Source of the DNA: Ceratodon purpureus
Taxonomy: Eukaryota > Streptophyta > Bryopsida > Pseudoditrichales > Ditrichaceae
Length of the DNA stretch: 64,000 bases
Assembly: GCA_014871385.1 (NCBI GenBank)
Contig: CM026431.1
Span: forward strand, 7,685,778 to 7,749,777
Reading direction: 5' to 3'
The notes beneath the pieces are model-generated. The model saw only the letters and a list, made by a program, of their open reading frames with translations. It was not told the origin of the DNA and did not search any database. Shown piece after piece: positions 1 to 11,861 of the stretch. How positions within the stretch are numbered: position 1 is the first letter of the stretch; the number at the start of each line of letters is the position of its first letter. A program made the translations under genes and the position numbers.

Positions 1-531
1 TGTGGAATTCAAAGAATTCGCGGTTGCACCTATCTCCTACTCGAATCCATTGAGCTGCTGTCGCATTCTTAGTGGTTTCGAGTTTGGCCATACGAATCTC
101 TTCTAACGACGCCTGTGCATCGTTTAGTCTCCCCCAAGCATCCAAGTCAGACCAGTCTGCTTGGATAGCTGCTTCTGCCAATTCAACGTCTTTGAATTGT
201 TCTTGATACGTCTTACGGGCCAAGCGTTTCTGGTCCTTGGTGATTGAATCACTCAATCGCCGGATCTGCTCTAGAGCCGTAATCACCCTAGTATTAGGCG
301 AGTGAGTTCCGGGCTCTTCCATAGCCGGCATCCATGCCCTCTCGAAACGATGGGCAGCATCTTCGTCATGAAGCAGCGACTTATTAAAGAAGGAATGCAT
401 ATGACGCATATGCTTACTCCCGAATGGGATCTCAAGGAACAGAGGTGCGTGATCCGAGATGTGAGACATCTGTGGCCAGATGCCGTGGCGACCACCCCTT
501 TCCCTGACTGTGTTATCAGTATAAAACCGAT
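1..531 (-). mobile_element. 5'-truncated L1-type LINE, ORF2 fragment
   Basis: The minus strand is one open frame across the whole stretch, with no start codon because both ends are cut. It begins with DRFYTDNTVRERGG, then SHISDHAPLFL, LLHDEDAA and WIRVGDRCNREFF. These align in order with the end of the endonuclease domain and the following linker of ORF2 in the LINE at 10565-18474, but at clearly lower than family-level identity, so this is a different, related LINE. ORF1 and roughly the first 228 residues of ORF2 are missing, which is ordinary 5' truncation during target-primed insertion. The 5' junction at 531/532 lies inside a tRNA-Ile gene, in the tRNA's own orientation. The 3' end lies outside the window. 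The open frame suggests a recent insertion. Confidence 0.85.
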
Positions 532-549
532 CAGCTGAGCTAAGAAGGC
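532..549 (-). pseudogene. tRNA-Ile 5' remnant cut by LINE
   Basis: The first 18 nt of the tRNA (acceptor stem, A box start) remain. The rest is replaced by the LINE fragment at 1-531. Confidence 0.85.
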
Positions 550-1102
550 CTATTACCGTGCCCACGGTCATAGGAAGACCGTGGATCCCATCGATGACAG
601 ACGTGATTGGATGATATCGGATCCTCCGGAAAGAATATGATGGATCATCATCCGTCCACATCTGCGTGGAAAATGTTCACGGTCATGGGACCAGCCTCCA
701 CATCTGCGTGTACTAGCTAGTGACCACTCAGCAGTTGCTACTCTCACTCTGATCAACAAGTGCACCATCTTGAGTTGCACACTACCAGAGTACCAATTTT
801 GTGGTTTATTATGTGATCATGGTTGATCAACATCGACCTATATGGGCAAACTCCGATACAATGGTTTTTAGATGTGTTACAACTCAAGCATATCTAGATG
901 GGTAAATTGTACGTAGAGATATCCTCTTTCGCTGCATCTTGAAGCGGAAGCGGAAGTTTGGGGTGGGAAGTGGAGTTACTCCATTTTGTAGGTCAGAAGC
1001 GGTTTGATTGGCATGTAACATGGTAAAGGAGAGGAGAGGGAGCACAAAGAGGTGGAGAGCATTCGCAGAAACTATTTCAAATGAGGGGAAGAAAAACAAA
1101 AA

Positions 1103-1176
1103 TGCCCTCTACAGGGATCGAACCTGTGACCTTCGCGTTATTAGCACGACGCTCTGACCAGCTGAGCTAAGAAGGC
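1103..1176 (-). tRNA. tRNA-Ile(AAU), array copy 1
   Basis: The minus strand folds into a full 74-nt cloverleaf. The acceptor stem GCCTTCT pairs with AGAGGGC (one G-U). There is a D arm, an anticodon stem TCGTG/CGCGA, a loop CTAATAA with anticodon AAU, a T arm ACAGG-TTCGATC-CCTGT and discriminator A. AAU, read as IAU after deamination of A34, decodes isoleucine. The A box TAGCTCAGCTGG and the B box GGTTCGATCC are consensus. A TTTTT Pol III terminator follows the 3' end directly, and the CCA is not encoded, as in eukaryotes. There is no intron. This copy is the reference for the others. Confidence 0.95.
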
Positions 1177-1729
1177 CTATTACCGTGCCCACGGTCATAG
1201 GAAGACCGTGGATCCCATCGATGACAGACGTGATTGGATGATATCGGATCCTCCGGAAAGAATATGATGGATCATCATCCGTCCACATCTGCGTGGAAAA
1301 TGTTCACGGTCATGGGACCAGCCTCCACATCTGCGTGTACTAGCTAGTGACCACTCAGCAGTTGCTACTCTCACTCTGATCAACAAGTGCACCATCTTGA
1401 GTTGCACACTACCAGAGTACCAATTTTGTGGTTTATTATGTGATCATGGTTGATCAACATCGACCTATATGGGCAAACTCCGATACAATGGTTTTTAGAT
1501 GTGTTACAACTCAAGCATATCTAGATGGGTAAATTGTACGTAGAGATATCCTCTTTCGCTGCATCTTGAAGCGGAAGCGGAAGTTTGGGGTGGGAAGTGG
1601 AGTTACTCCATTTTGTAGGTCAGAAGCGGTTTGATTGGCATGTAACATGGTAAAGGAGAGGAGAGGGAGCACAAAGAGGTGGAGAGCATTCGCAGAAACT
1701 ATTTCAAATGAGGGGAAGAAAAACAAAAA

Positions 1730-1803
1730 TGCCCTCTACAGGGATCGAACCTGTGACCTTCGCGTTATTAGCACGACGCTCTGACCAGCTGAGCTAAGAA
1801 GGC
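1730..1803 (-). tRNA. tRNA-Ile(AAU), array copy 2
   Basis: Same 74 nt as the copy at 1103-1176, 627 bp on. Confidence 0.95.
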
Positions 1804-2356
1804 CTATTACCGTGCCCACGGTCATAGGAAGACCGTGGATCCCATCGATGACAGACGTGATTGGATGATATCGGATCCTCCGGAAAGAATATGATGGATC
1901 ATCATCCGTCCACATCTGCGTGGAAAATGTTCACGGTCATGGGACCAGCCTCCACATCTGCGTGTACTAGCTAGTGACCACTCAGCAGTTGCTACTCTCA
2001 CTCTGATCAACAAGTGCACCATCTTGAGTTGCACACTACCAGAGTACCAATTTTGTGGTTTATTATGTGATCATGGTTGATCAACATCGACCTATATGGG
2101 CAAACTCCGATACAATGGTTTTTAGATGTGTTACAACTCAAGCATATCTAGATGGGTAAATTGTACGTAGAGATATCCTCTTTCGCTGCATCTTGAAGCG
2201 GAAGCGGAAGTTTGGGGTGGGAAGTGGAGTTACTCCATTTTGTAGGTCAGAAGCGGTTTGATTGGCATGTAACATGGTAAAGGAGAGGAGAGGGAGCACA
2301 AAGAGGTGGAGAGCATTCGCAGAAACTATTTCAAATGAGGGGAAGAAAAACAAAAA

Positions 2357-2430
2357 TGCCCTCTACAGGGATCGAACCTGTGACCTTCGCGTTATTAGCA
2401 CGACGCTCTGACCAGCTGAGCTAAGAAGGC
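2357..2430 (-). tRNA. tRNA-Ile(AAU), array copy 3
   Basis: Same sequence as copy 1. Confidence 0.95.
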
Positions 2431-2983
2431 CTATTACCGTGCCCACGGTCATAGGAAGACCGTGGATCCCATCGATGACAGACGTGATTGGATGATATCG
2501 GATCCTCCGGAAAGAATATGATGGATCATCATCCGTCCACATCTGCGTGGAAAATGTTCACGGTCATGGGACCAGCCTCCACATCTGCGTGTACTAGCTA
2601 GTGACCACTCAGCAGTTGCTACTCTCACTCTGATCAACAAGTGCACCATCTTGAGTTGCACACTACCAGAGTACCAATTTTGTGGTTTATTATGTGATCA
2701 TGGTTGATCAACATCGACCTATATGGGCAAACTCCGATACAATGGTTTTTAGATGTGTTACAACTCAAGCATATCTAGATGGGTAAATTGTACGTAGAGA
2801 TATCCTCTTTCGCTGCATCTTGAAGCGGAAGCGGAAGTTTGGGGTGGGAAGTGGAGTTACTCCATTTTGTAGGTCAGAAGCGGTTTGATTGGCATGTAAC
2901 ATGGTAAAGGAGAGGAGAGGGAGCACAAAGAGGTGGAGAGCATTCGCAGAAACTATTTCAAATGAGGGGAAGAAAAACAAAAA

Positions 2984-3057
2984 TGCCCTCTACAGGGATC
3001 GAACCTGTGACCTTCGCGTTATTAGCACGACGCTCTGACCAGCTGAGCTAAGAAGGC
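2984..3057 (-). tRNA. tRNA-Ile(AAU), array copy 4
   Basis: Same sequence as copy 1. Confidence 0.95.
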
Positions 3058-3610
3058 CTATTACCGTGCCCACGGTCATAGGAAGACCGTGGATCCCATC
3101 GATGACAGACGTGATTGGATGATATCGGATCCTCCGGAAAGAATATGATGGATCATCATCCGTCCACATCTGCGTGGAAAATGTTCACGGTCATGGGACC
3201 AGCCTCCACATCTGCGTGTACTAGCTAGTGACCACTCAGCAGTTGCTACTCTCACTCTGATCAACAAGTGCACCATCTTGAGTTGCACACTACCAGAGTA
3301 CCAATTTTGTGGTTTATTATGTGATCATGGTTGATCAACATCGACCTATATGGGCAAACTCCGATACAATGGTTTTTAGATGTGTTACAACTCAAGCATA
3401 TCTAGATGGGTAAATTGTACGTAGAGATATCCTCTTTCGCTGCATCTTGAAGCGGAAGCGGAAGTTTGGGGTGGGAAGTGGAGTTACTCCATTTTGTAGG
3501 TCAGAAGCGGTTTGATTGGCATGTAACATGGTAAAGGAGAGGAGAGGGAGCACAAAGAGGTGGAGAGCATTCGCAGAAACTATTTCAAATGAGGGGAAGA
3601 AAAACAAAAA

Positions 3611-3684
3611 TGCCCTCTACAGGGATCGAACCTGTGACCTTCGCGTTATTAGCACGACGCTCTGACCAGCTGAGCTAAGAAGGC
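3611..3684 (-). tRNA. tRNA-Ile(AAU), array copy 5
   Basis: Same sequence as copy 1. Confidence 0.95.
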
Positions 3685-4237
3685 CTATTACCGTGCCCAC
3701 GGTCATAGGAAGACCGTGGATCCCATCGATGACAGACGTGATTGGATGATATCGGATCCTCCGGAAAGAATATGATGGATCATCATCCGTCCACATCTGC
3801 GTGGAAAATGTTCACGGTCATGGGACCAGCCTCCACATCTGCGTGTACTAGCTAGTGACCACTCAGCAGTTGCTACTCTCACTCTGATCAACAAGTGCAC
3901 CATCTTGAGTTGCACACTACCAGAGTACCAATTTTGTGGTTTATTATGTGATCATGGTTGATCAACATCGACCTATATGGGCAAACTCCGATACAATGGT
4001 TTTTAGATGTGTTACAACTCAAGCATATCTAGATGGGTAAATTGTACGTAGAGATATCCTCTTTCGCTGCATCTTGAAGCGGAAGCGGAAGTTTGGGGTG
4101 GGAAGTGGAGTTACTCCATTTTGTAGGTCAGAAGCGGTTTGATTGGCATGTAACATGGTAAAGGAGAGGAGAGGGAGCACAAAGAGGTGGAGAGCATTCG
4201 CAGAAACTATTTCAAATGAGGGGAAGAAAAACAAAAA

Positions 4238-4311
4238 TGCCCTCTACAGGGATCGAACCTGTGACCTTCGCGTTATTAGCACGACGCTCTGACCAGCTGA
4301 GCTAAGAAGGC
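4238..4311 (-). tRNA. tRNA-Ile(AAU), array copy 6
   Basis: Same sequence as copy 1. The spacer to its right carries the single C to A change at 4458. Confidence 0.95.
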
Positions 4312-4864
4312 CTATTACCGTGCCCACGGTCATAGGAAGACCGTGGATCCCATCGATGACAGACGTGATTGGATGATATCGGATCCTCCGGAAAGAATAT
4401 GATGGATCATCATCCGTCCACATCTGCGTGGAAAATGTTCACGGTCATGGGACCAGCATCCACATCTGCGTGTACTAGCTAGTGACCACTCAGCAGTTGC
4501 TACTCTCACTCTGATCAACAAGTGCACCATCTTGAGTTGCACACTACCAGAGTACCAATTTTGTGGTTTATTATGTGATCATGGTTGATCAACATCGACC
4601 TATATGGGCAAACTCCGATACAATGGTTTTTAGATGTGTTACAACTCAAGCATATCTAGATGGGTAAATTGTACGTAGAGATATCCTCTTTCGCTGCATC
4701 TTGAAGCGGAAGCGGAAGTTTGGGGTGGGAAGTGGAGTTACTCCATTTTGTAGGTCAGAAGCGGTTTGATTGGCATGTAACATGGTAAAGGAGAGGAGAG
4801 GGAGCACAAAGAGGTGGAGAGCATTCGCAGAAACTATTTCAAATGAGGGGAAGAAAAACAAAAA

Positions 4865-4938
4865 TGCCCTCTACAGGGATCGAACCTGTGACCTTCGCGT
4901 TATTAGCACGACGCTCTGACCAGCTGAGCTAAGAAGGC
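4865..4938 (-). tRNA. tRNA-Ile(AAU), array copy 7
   Basis: Same sequence as copy 1. Confidence 0.95.
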
Positions 4939-5491
4939 CTATTACCGTGCCCACGGTCATAGGAAGACCGTGGATCCCATCGATGACAGACGTGATTGGA
5001 TGATATCGGATCCTCCGGAAAGAATATGATGGATCATCATCCGTCCACATCTGCGTGGAAAATGTTCACGGTCATGGGACCAGCCTCCACATCTGCGTGT
5101 ACTAGCTAGTGACCACTCAGCAGTTGCTACTCTCACTCTGATCAACAAGTGCACCATCTTGAGTTGCACACTACCAGAGTACCAATTTTGTGGTTTATTA
5201 TGTGATCATGGTTGATCAACATCGACCTATATGGGCAAACTCCGATACAATGGTTTTTAGATGTGTTACAACTCAAGCATATCTAGATGGGTAAATTGTA
5301 CGTAGAGATATCCTCTTTCGCTGCATCTTGAAGCGGAAGCGGAAGTTTGGGGTGGGAAGTGGAGTTACTCCATTTTGTAGGTCAGAAGCGGTTTGATTGG
5401 CATGTAACATGGTAAAGGAGAGGAGAGGGAGCACAAAGAGGTGGAGAGCATTCGCAGAAACTATTTCAAATGAGGGGAAGAAAAACAAAAA

Positions 5492-5565
5492 TGCCCTCTA
5501 CAGGGATCGAACCTGTGACCTTCGCGTTATTAGCACGACGCTCTGACCAGCTGAGCTAAGAAGGC
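5492..5565 (-). tRNA. tRNA-Ile(AAU), array copy 8
   Basis: Same sequence as copy 1. Confidence 0.95.
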
Positions 5566-6118
5566 CTATTACCGTGCCCACGGTCATAGGAAGACCGTGG
5601 ATCCCATCGATGACAGACGTGATTGGATGATATCGGATCCTCCGGAAAGAATATGATGGATCATCATCCGTCCACATCTGCGTGGAAAATGTTCACGGTC
5701 ATGGGACCAGCCTCCACATCTGCGTGTACTAGCTAGTGACCACTCAGCAGTTGCTACTCTCACTCTGATCAACAAGTGCACCATCTTGAGTTGCACACTA
5801 CCAGAGTACCAATTTTGTGGTTTATTATGTGATCATGGTTGATCAACATCGACCTATATGGGCAAACTCCGATACAATGGTTTTTAGATGTGTTACAACT
5901 CAAGCATATCTAGATGGGTAAATTGTACGTAGAGATATCCTCTTTCGCTGCATCTTGAAGCGGAAGCGGAAGTTTGGGGTGGGAAGTGGAGTTACTCCAT
6001 TTTGTAGGTCAGAAGCGGTTTGATTGGCATGTAACATGGTAAAGGAGAGGAGAGGGAGCACAAAGAGGTGGAGAGCATTCGCAGAAACTATTTCAAATGA
6101 GGGGAAGAAAAACAAAAA

Positions 6119-6192
6119 TGCCCTCTACAGGGATCGAACCTGTGACCTTCGCGTTATTAGCACGACGCTCTGACCAGCTGAGCTAAGAAGGC
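6119..6192 (-). tRNA. tRNA-Ile(AAU), array copy 9
   Basis: Same sequence as copy 1. Confidence 0.95.
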
Positions 6193-6745
6193 CTATTACC
6201 GTGCCCACGGTCATAGGAAGACCGTGGATCCCATCGATGACAGACGTGATTGGATGATATCGGATCCTCCGGAAAGAATATGATGGATCATCATCCGTCC
6301 ACATCTGCGTGGAAAATGTTCACGGTCATGGGACCAGCCTCCACATCTGCGTGTACTAGCTAGTGACCACTCAGCAGTTGCTACTCTCACTCTGATCAAC
6401 AAGTGCACCATCTTGAGTTGCACACTACCAGAGTACCAATTTTGTGGTTTATTATGTGATCATGGTTGATCAACATCGACCTATATGGGCAAACTCCGAT
6501 ACAATGGTTTTTAGATGTGTTACAACTCAAGCATATCTAGATGGGTAAATTGTACGTAGAGATATCCTCTTTCGCTGCATCTTGAAGCGGAAGCGGAAGT
6601 TTGGGGTGGGAAGTGGAGTTACTCCATTTTGTAGGTCAGAAGCGGTTTGATTGGCATGTAACATGGTAAAGGAGAGGAGAGGGAGCACAAAGAGGTGGAG
6701 AGCATTCGCAGAAACTATTTCAAATGAGGGGAAGAAAAACAAAAA

Positions 6746-6819
6746 TGCCCTCTACAGGGATCGAACCTGTGACCTTCGCGTTATTAGCACGACGCTCTGA
6801 CCAGCTGAGCTAAGAAGGC
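6746..6819 (-). tRNA. tRNA-Ile(AAU), array copy 10
   Basis: Same sequence as copy 1. Confidence 0.95.
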
Positions 6820-7372
6820 CTATTACCGTGCCCACGGTCATAGGAAGACCGTGGATCCCATCGATGACAGACGTGATTGGATGATATCGGATCCTCCGGA
6901 AAGAATATGATGGATCATCATCCGTCCACATCTGCGTGGAAAATGTTCACGGTCATGGGACCAGCCTCCACATCTGCGTGTACTAGCTAGTGACCACTCA
7001 GCAGTTGCTACTCTCACTCTGATCAACAAGTGCACCATCTTGAGTTGCACACTACCAGAGTACCAATTTTGTGGTTTATTATGTGATCATGGTTGATCAA
7101 CATCGACCTATATGGGCAAACTCCGATACAATGGTTTTTAGATGTGTTACAACTCAAGCATATCTAGATGGGTAAATTGTACGTAGAGATATCCTCTTTC
7201 GCTGCATCTTGAAGCGGAAGCGGAAGTTTGGGGTGGGAAGTGGAGTTACTCCATTTTGTAGGTCAGAAGCGGTTTGATTGGCATGTAACATGGTAAAGGA
7301 GAGGAGAGGGAGCACAAAGAGGTGGAGAGCATTCGCAGAAACTATTTCAAATGAGGGGAAGAAAAACAAAAA

Positions 7373-7446
7373 TGCCCTCTACAGGGATCGAACCTGTGAC
7401 CTTCGCGTTATTAGCACGACGCTCTGACCAGCTGAGCTAAGAAGGC
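7373..7446 (-). tRNA. tRNA-Ile(AAU), array copy 11
   Basis: Same sequence as copy 1. Confidence 0.95.
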
Positions 7447-7999
7447 CTATTACCGTGCCCACGGTCATAGGAAGACCGTGGATCCCATCGATGACAGACG
7501 TGATTGGATGATATCGGATCCTCCGGAAAGAATATGATGGATCATCATCCGTCCACATCTGCGTGGAAAATGTTCACGGTCATGGGACCAGCCTCCACAT
7601 CTGCGTGTACTAGCTAGTGACCACTCAGCAGTTGCTACTCTCACTCTGATCAACAAGTGCACCATCTTGAGTTGCACACTACCAGAGTACCAATTTTGTG
7701 GTTTATTATGTGATCATGGTTGATCAACATCGACCTATATGGGCAAACTCCGATACAATGGTTTTTAGATGTGTTACAACTCAAGCATATCTAGATGGGT
7801 AAATTGTACGTAGAGATATCCTCTTTCGCTGCATCTTGAAGCGGAAGCGGAAGTTTGGGGTGGGAAGTGGAGTTACTCCATTTTGTAGGTCAGAAGCGGT
7901 TTGATTGGCATGTAACATGGTAAAGGAGAGGAGAGGGAGCACAAAGAGGTGGAGAGCATTCGCAGAAACTATTTCAAATGAGGGGAAGAAAAACAAAAA

Positions 8000-8073
8000 T
8001 GCCCTCTACAGGGATCGAACCTGTGACCTTCGCGTTATTAGCACGACGCTCTGACCAGCTGAGCTAAGAAGGC
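8000..8073 (-). tRNA. tRNA-Ile(AAU), array copy 12
   Basis: Same sequence as copy 1. Confidence 0.95.
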
Positions 8074-8626
8074 CTATTACCGTGCCCACGGTCATAGGAA
8101 GACCGTGGATCCCATCGATGACAGACGTGATTGGATGATATCGGATCCTCCGGAAAGAATATGATGGATCATCATCCGTCCACATCTGCGTGGAAAATGT
8201 TCACGGTCATGGGACCAGCCTCCACATCTGCGTGTACTAGCTAGTGACCACTCAGCAGTTGCTACTCTCACTCTGATCAACAAGTGCACCATCTTGAGTT
8301 GCACACTACCAGAGTACCAATTTTGTGGTTTATTATGTGATCATGGTTGATCAACATCGACCTATATGGGCAAACTCCGATACAATGGTTTTTAGATGTG
8401 TTACAACTCAAGCATATCTAGATGGGTAAATTGTACGTAGAGATATCCTCTTTCGCTGCATCTTGAAGCGGAAGCGGAAGTTTGGGGTGGGAAGTGGAGT
8501 TACTCCATTTTGTAGGTCAGAAGCGGTTTGATTGGCATGTAACATGGTAAAGGAGAGGAGAGGGAGCACAAAGAGGTGGAGAGCATTCGCAGAAACTATT
8601 TCAAATGAGGGGAAGAAAAACAAAAA

Positions 8627-8700
8627 TGCCCTCTACAGGGATCGAACCTGTGACCTTCGCGTTATTAGCACGACGCTCTGACCAGCTGAGCTAAGAAGGC
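8627..8700 (-). tRNA. tRNA-Ile(AAU), array copy 13
   Basis: Same sequence as copy 1. Confidence 0.95.
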
Positions 8701-9253
8701 CTATTACCGTGCCCACGGTCATAGGAAGACCGTGGATCCCATCGATGACAGACGTGATTGGATGATATCGGATCCTCCGGAAAGAATATGATGGATCATC
8801 ATCCGTCCACATCTGCGTGGAAAATGTTCACGGTCATGGGACCAGCCTCCACATCTGCGTGTACTAGCTAGTGACCACTCAGCAGTTGCTACTCTCACTC
8901 TGATCAACAAGTGCACCATCTTGAGTTGCACACTACCAGAGTACCAATTTTGTGGTTTATTATGTGATCATGGTTGATCAACATCGACCTATATGGGCAA
9001 ACTCCGATACAATGGTTTTTAGATGTGTTACAACTCAAGCATATCTAGATGGGTAAATTGTACGTAGAGATATCCTCTTTCGCTGCATCTTGAAGCGGAA
9101 GCGGAAGTTTGGGGTGGGAAGTGGAGTTACTCCATTTTGTAGGTCAGAAGCGGTTTGATTGGCATGTAACATGGTAAAGGAGAGGAGAGGGAGCACAAAG
9201 AGGTGGAGAGCATTCGCAGAAACTATTTCAAATGAGGGGAAGAAAAACAAAAA

Positions 9254-9327
9254 TGCCCTCTACAGGGATCGAACCTGTGACCTTCGCGTTATTAGCACGA
9301 CGCTCTGACCAGCTGAGCTAAGAAGGC
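9254..9327 (-). tRNA. tRNA-Ile(AAU), array copy 14
   Basis: Same sequence as copy 1. Confidence 0.95.
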
Positions 9328-9880
9328 CTATTACCGTGCCCACGGTCATAGGAAGACCGTGGATCCCATCGATGACAGACGTGATTGGATGATATCGGAT
9401 CCTCCGGAAAGAATATGATGGATCATCATCCGTCCACATCTGCGTGGAAAATGTTCACGGTCATGGGACCAGCCTCCACATCTGCGTGTACTAGCTAGTG
9501 ACCACTCAGCAGTTGCTACTCTCACTCTGATCAACAAGTGCACCATCTTGAGTTGCACACTACCAGAGTACCAATTTTGTGGTTTATTATGTGATCATGG
9601 TTGATCAACATCGACCTATATGGGCAAACTCCGATACAATGGTTTTTAGATGTGTTACAACTCAAGCATATCTAGATGGGTAAATTGTACGTAGAGATAT
9701 CCTCTTTCGCTGCATCTTGAAGCGGAAGCGGAAGTTTGGGGTGGGAAGTGGAGTTACTCCATTTTGTAGGTCAGAAGCGGTTTGATTGGCATGTAACATG
9801 GTAAAGGAGAGGAGAGGGAGCACAAAGAGGTGGAGAGCATTCGCAGAAACTATTTCAAATGAGGGGAAGAAAAACAAAAA

Positions 9881-9954
9881 TGCCCTCTACAGGGATCGAA
9901 CCTGTGACCTTCGCGTTATTAGCACGACGCTCTGACCAGCTGAGCTAAGAAGGC
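9881..9954 (-). tRNA. tRNA-Ile(AAU), array copy 15
   Basis: Same sequence as copy 1; last whole gene before the LINE. Confidence 0.95.
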
Positions 9955-10549
9955 CTATTACCGTGCCCACGGTCATAGGAAGACCGTGGATCCCATCGAT
10001 GACAGACGTGATTGGATGATATCGGATCCTCCGGAAAGAATATGATGGATCATCATCCGTCCACATCTGCGTGGAAAATGTTCACGGTCATGGGACCAGC
10101 CTCCACATCTGCGTGTACTAGCTAGTGACCACTCAGCAGTTGCTACTCTCACTCTGATCAACAAGTGCACCATCTTGAGTTGCACACTACCAGAGTACCA
10201 ATTTTGTGGTTTATTATGTGATCATGGTTGATCAACATCGACCTATATGGGCAAACTCCGATACAATGGTTTTTAGATGTGTTACAACTCAAGCATATCT
10301 AGATGGGTAAATTGTACGTAGAGATATCCTCTTTCGCTGCATCTTGAAGCGGAAGCGGAAGTTTGGGGTGGGAAGTGGAGTTACTCCATTTTGTAGGTCA
10401 GAAGCGGTTTGATTGGCATGTAACATGGTAAAGGAGAGGAGAGGGAGCACAAAGAGGTGGAGAGCATTCGCAGAAACTATTTCAAATGAGGGGAAGAAAA
10501 ACAAAAATGCCCTCTACAGGGATCGAACCTGTGACCTTCGCGTTATTAG

Positions 10550-10564
10550 CACGACGCTCTGACC
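10550..10564. repeat. LINE target-site duplication, 3' side
   Basis: CACGACGCTCTGACC, identical to 18475-18489. It lies within tRNA coding sequence. Confidence 0.92.
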
Positions 10565-10570
10565 GTAAAG

Positions 10571-10583
10571 ACCCCACCGGGGT
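10571..10583 (-). other. LINE 3'-terminal hairpin
   Basis: ACCCC-ACC-GGGGT, a 5-bp stem with a 3-nt loop, six bases from the 3' end of the LINE. With no poly(A) tail present, it could be part of the RNA end recognised by the reverse transcriptase; that role is inference. Confidence 0.4.
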
Positions 10584-10826
10584 TAAAAAGGATGCGCACG
10601 AAGCGCGGAAAATACACACGGGCGAGCCCGGAAAGGCACAGGTGCCGGAAGGACAGACGGCCACAGGCCCGACAAAGAAACACAGGTAACCTACGAAAGA
10701 CCTATTCAGACAGGAAAACCTAATCAGAGCTATTCAGACACAAACCCTTGTTACGCGGCGTCCTCGAAGGTGGCGGAGACGAGACCTGCACACACATGAG
10801 ATCAGGAACAAGCGGACCGTGGCCGA

Positions 10827-11861
10827 TTAACGAGGATGTCGCCTCCCGAGGTCGAAGTAGCCCAAGCCGTCAGCCATCCACGTCCGAAAATTGTCATCTC
10901 CAAGGTGCTGGGCGGTGTTGGCGTAGACTTCGAGTGCAGTAAGACCTTGGAAATCGGGGGTGTTACGAGCTCGACGCACGAGTGCAGGCAGATCAGCAGC
11001 GGTGAAGGGAGTTGGGTCCGTGAGGGCCCTGATTCGGTCTTCAGCGCGTGTGAAGGCTGCTTGAGATCGCGGGGAGCGGGGCGGGGAAATTGGAGCTTGT
11101 GCTTGGCGTCGTTCTTCTTCAATATCCCGGAGAAGAATGTCGAGTTCCTCTTGAAGGTGGGAGTCGATCAATCTGGCCGAGGCGGGGCTGACTTCGCGGC
11201 GAACATCTTGAATCATGCGGGTGACCGTCGTTTGGGCGTAGAGCTCGTCAAGCCGGGCCCGCCGAGAGGCTTCGTCGGTGTAGTCGTGATACCGCGGGGA
11301 GGCCGGCGGTGAAGAGTGAGGAGAGTCCTCAAGGGTTTGGGGAAGTTGGGCTTCCACCGGGTGAAGGGCCGGGATGTCCTCCTGCTGGTCGATGTCGGCT
11401 TGGATTTCAGCGAAGAGTGCCGTTATGGCTTCGCTGAGGTCGTCGCTGGCAACGGAGAGGAAGGAGTCGCGGTCGGGGCTGTAAGTGCCTTGTGGGATGA
11501 GTTGTTGGAAGGTCGGGGTATGAGTAGCGAGGTCTTGAGGAAGATAGCTGGCAGGGGGGATCAGTTTCCAGCAGGGTTTATCCTGCATTGTTGCGAAGAT
11601 CCCGTCCCTCGTCCAGGTCTGCTCAAAGGTCGCCAGCATCTCTTCCCGTCGTTTCTCGGAGCGAGTGTGTCGGTGGATGGAAGACCAAACTTCCATACCG
11701 ACGTGAATGCTAGCCTTCCAAGCAAAGTACAGAGCCTTACCCAAACTGAAAGGTACGCCATTTAGTTCTTGGTGGCATTTCTGTACCCAGATTTGCCACA
11801 GAAGGTTTGCTCGAAGGATCTCCCAGGCGGTATTGCGGGTAACCTGTGTGCTGTTGGCTCC
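10827..11861 (-). CDS. C-terminal part of LINE ORF2 beyond the amber codon
   Basis: The frame directly after the TAG at 11862-11864 is the same as that of ORF2 and stays open for 344 residues. It starts GANSTQVTRNTAWEIL and runs into WQIWVQKCHQELNG and LGKALYFAWKASIHVG. Such a tail (a helix-rich stretch with an IW..RC-like motif) follows the RT zinc-binding domain in many plant LINEs. The rest is proline- and acid-rich and of no known fold. I read it as the end of the original ORF2, which would then be about 1,678 residues long, separated by one nonsense change. It is unlikely to be a separate gene, because no good start lies near the stop. Confidence 0.7.
   Translation of the reverse strand, partial: GANSTQVTRNTAWEILRANLLWQIWVQKCHQELNGVPFSLGKALYFAWKASIHVGMEVWSSIHRHTRSEKRREEMLATFEQTWTRDGIFATMQDKPCWKLIPPASYLPQDLATHTPTFQQLIPQGTYSPDRDSFLSVASDDLSEAITALFAEIQADIDQQEDIPALHPVEAQLPQTLEDSPHSSPPASPRYHDYTDEASRRARLDELYAQTTVTRMIQDVRREVSPASARLIDSHLQEELDILLRDIEEERRQAQAPISPPRSPRSQAAFTRAEDRIRALTDPTPFTAADLPALVRRARNTPDFQGLTALEVYANTAQHLGDDNFRTWMADGLGYFDLGRRHPR

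Larger units (their letters stand above)
532..10564. repeat. Tandem array of 627-bp tRNA-Ile units, block A
   Basis: Sixteen consecutive units of exactly 627 bp. Each holds one minus-strand tRNA-Ile gene and a spacer of about 553 bp. The spacer is non-coding as far as I can see; 70- and 71-codon frames recur in it only because the unit repeats. It contains a short internal direct repeat (CCACATCTGCGTG twice, about 45 bp apart). The only difference I noticed among the units is C to A at 4458. The block starts and ends inside tRNA genes cut by LINE insertions. Confidence 0.97.

Noticed and set aside
568-10504. 70- and 71-codon minus-strand frames repeated in every array unit
   Set aside because: They recur only because the unit is repeated, have no recognisable domain, lie beside Pol III genes, and partly use non-ATG starts.
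10836-11765. Plus-strand frames of 149-158 codons
   Set aside because: Antisense shadows of the LINE ORF2 C-terminal frame.
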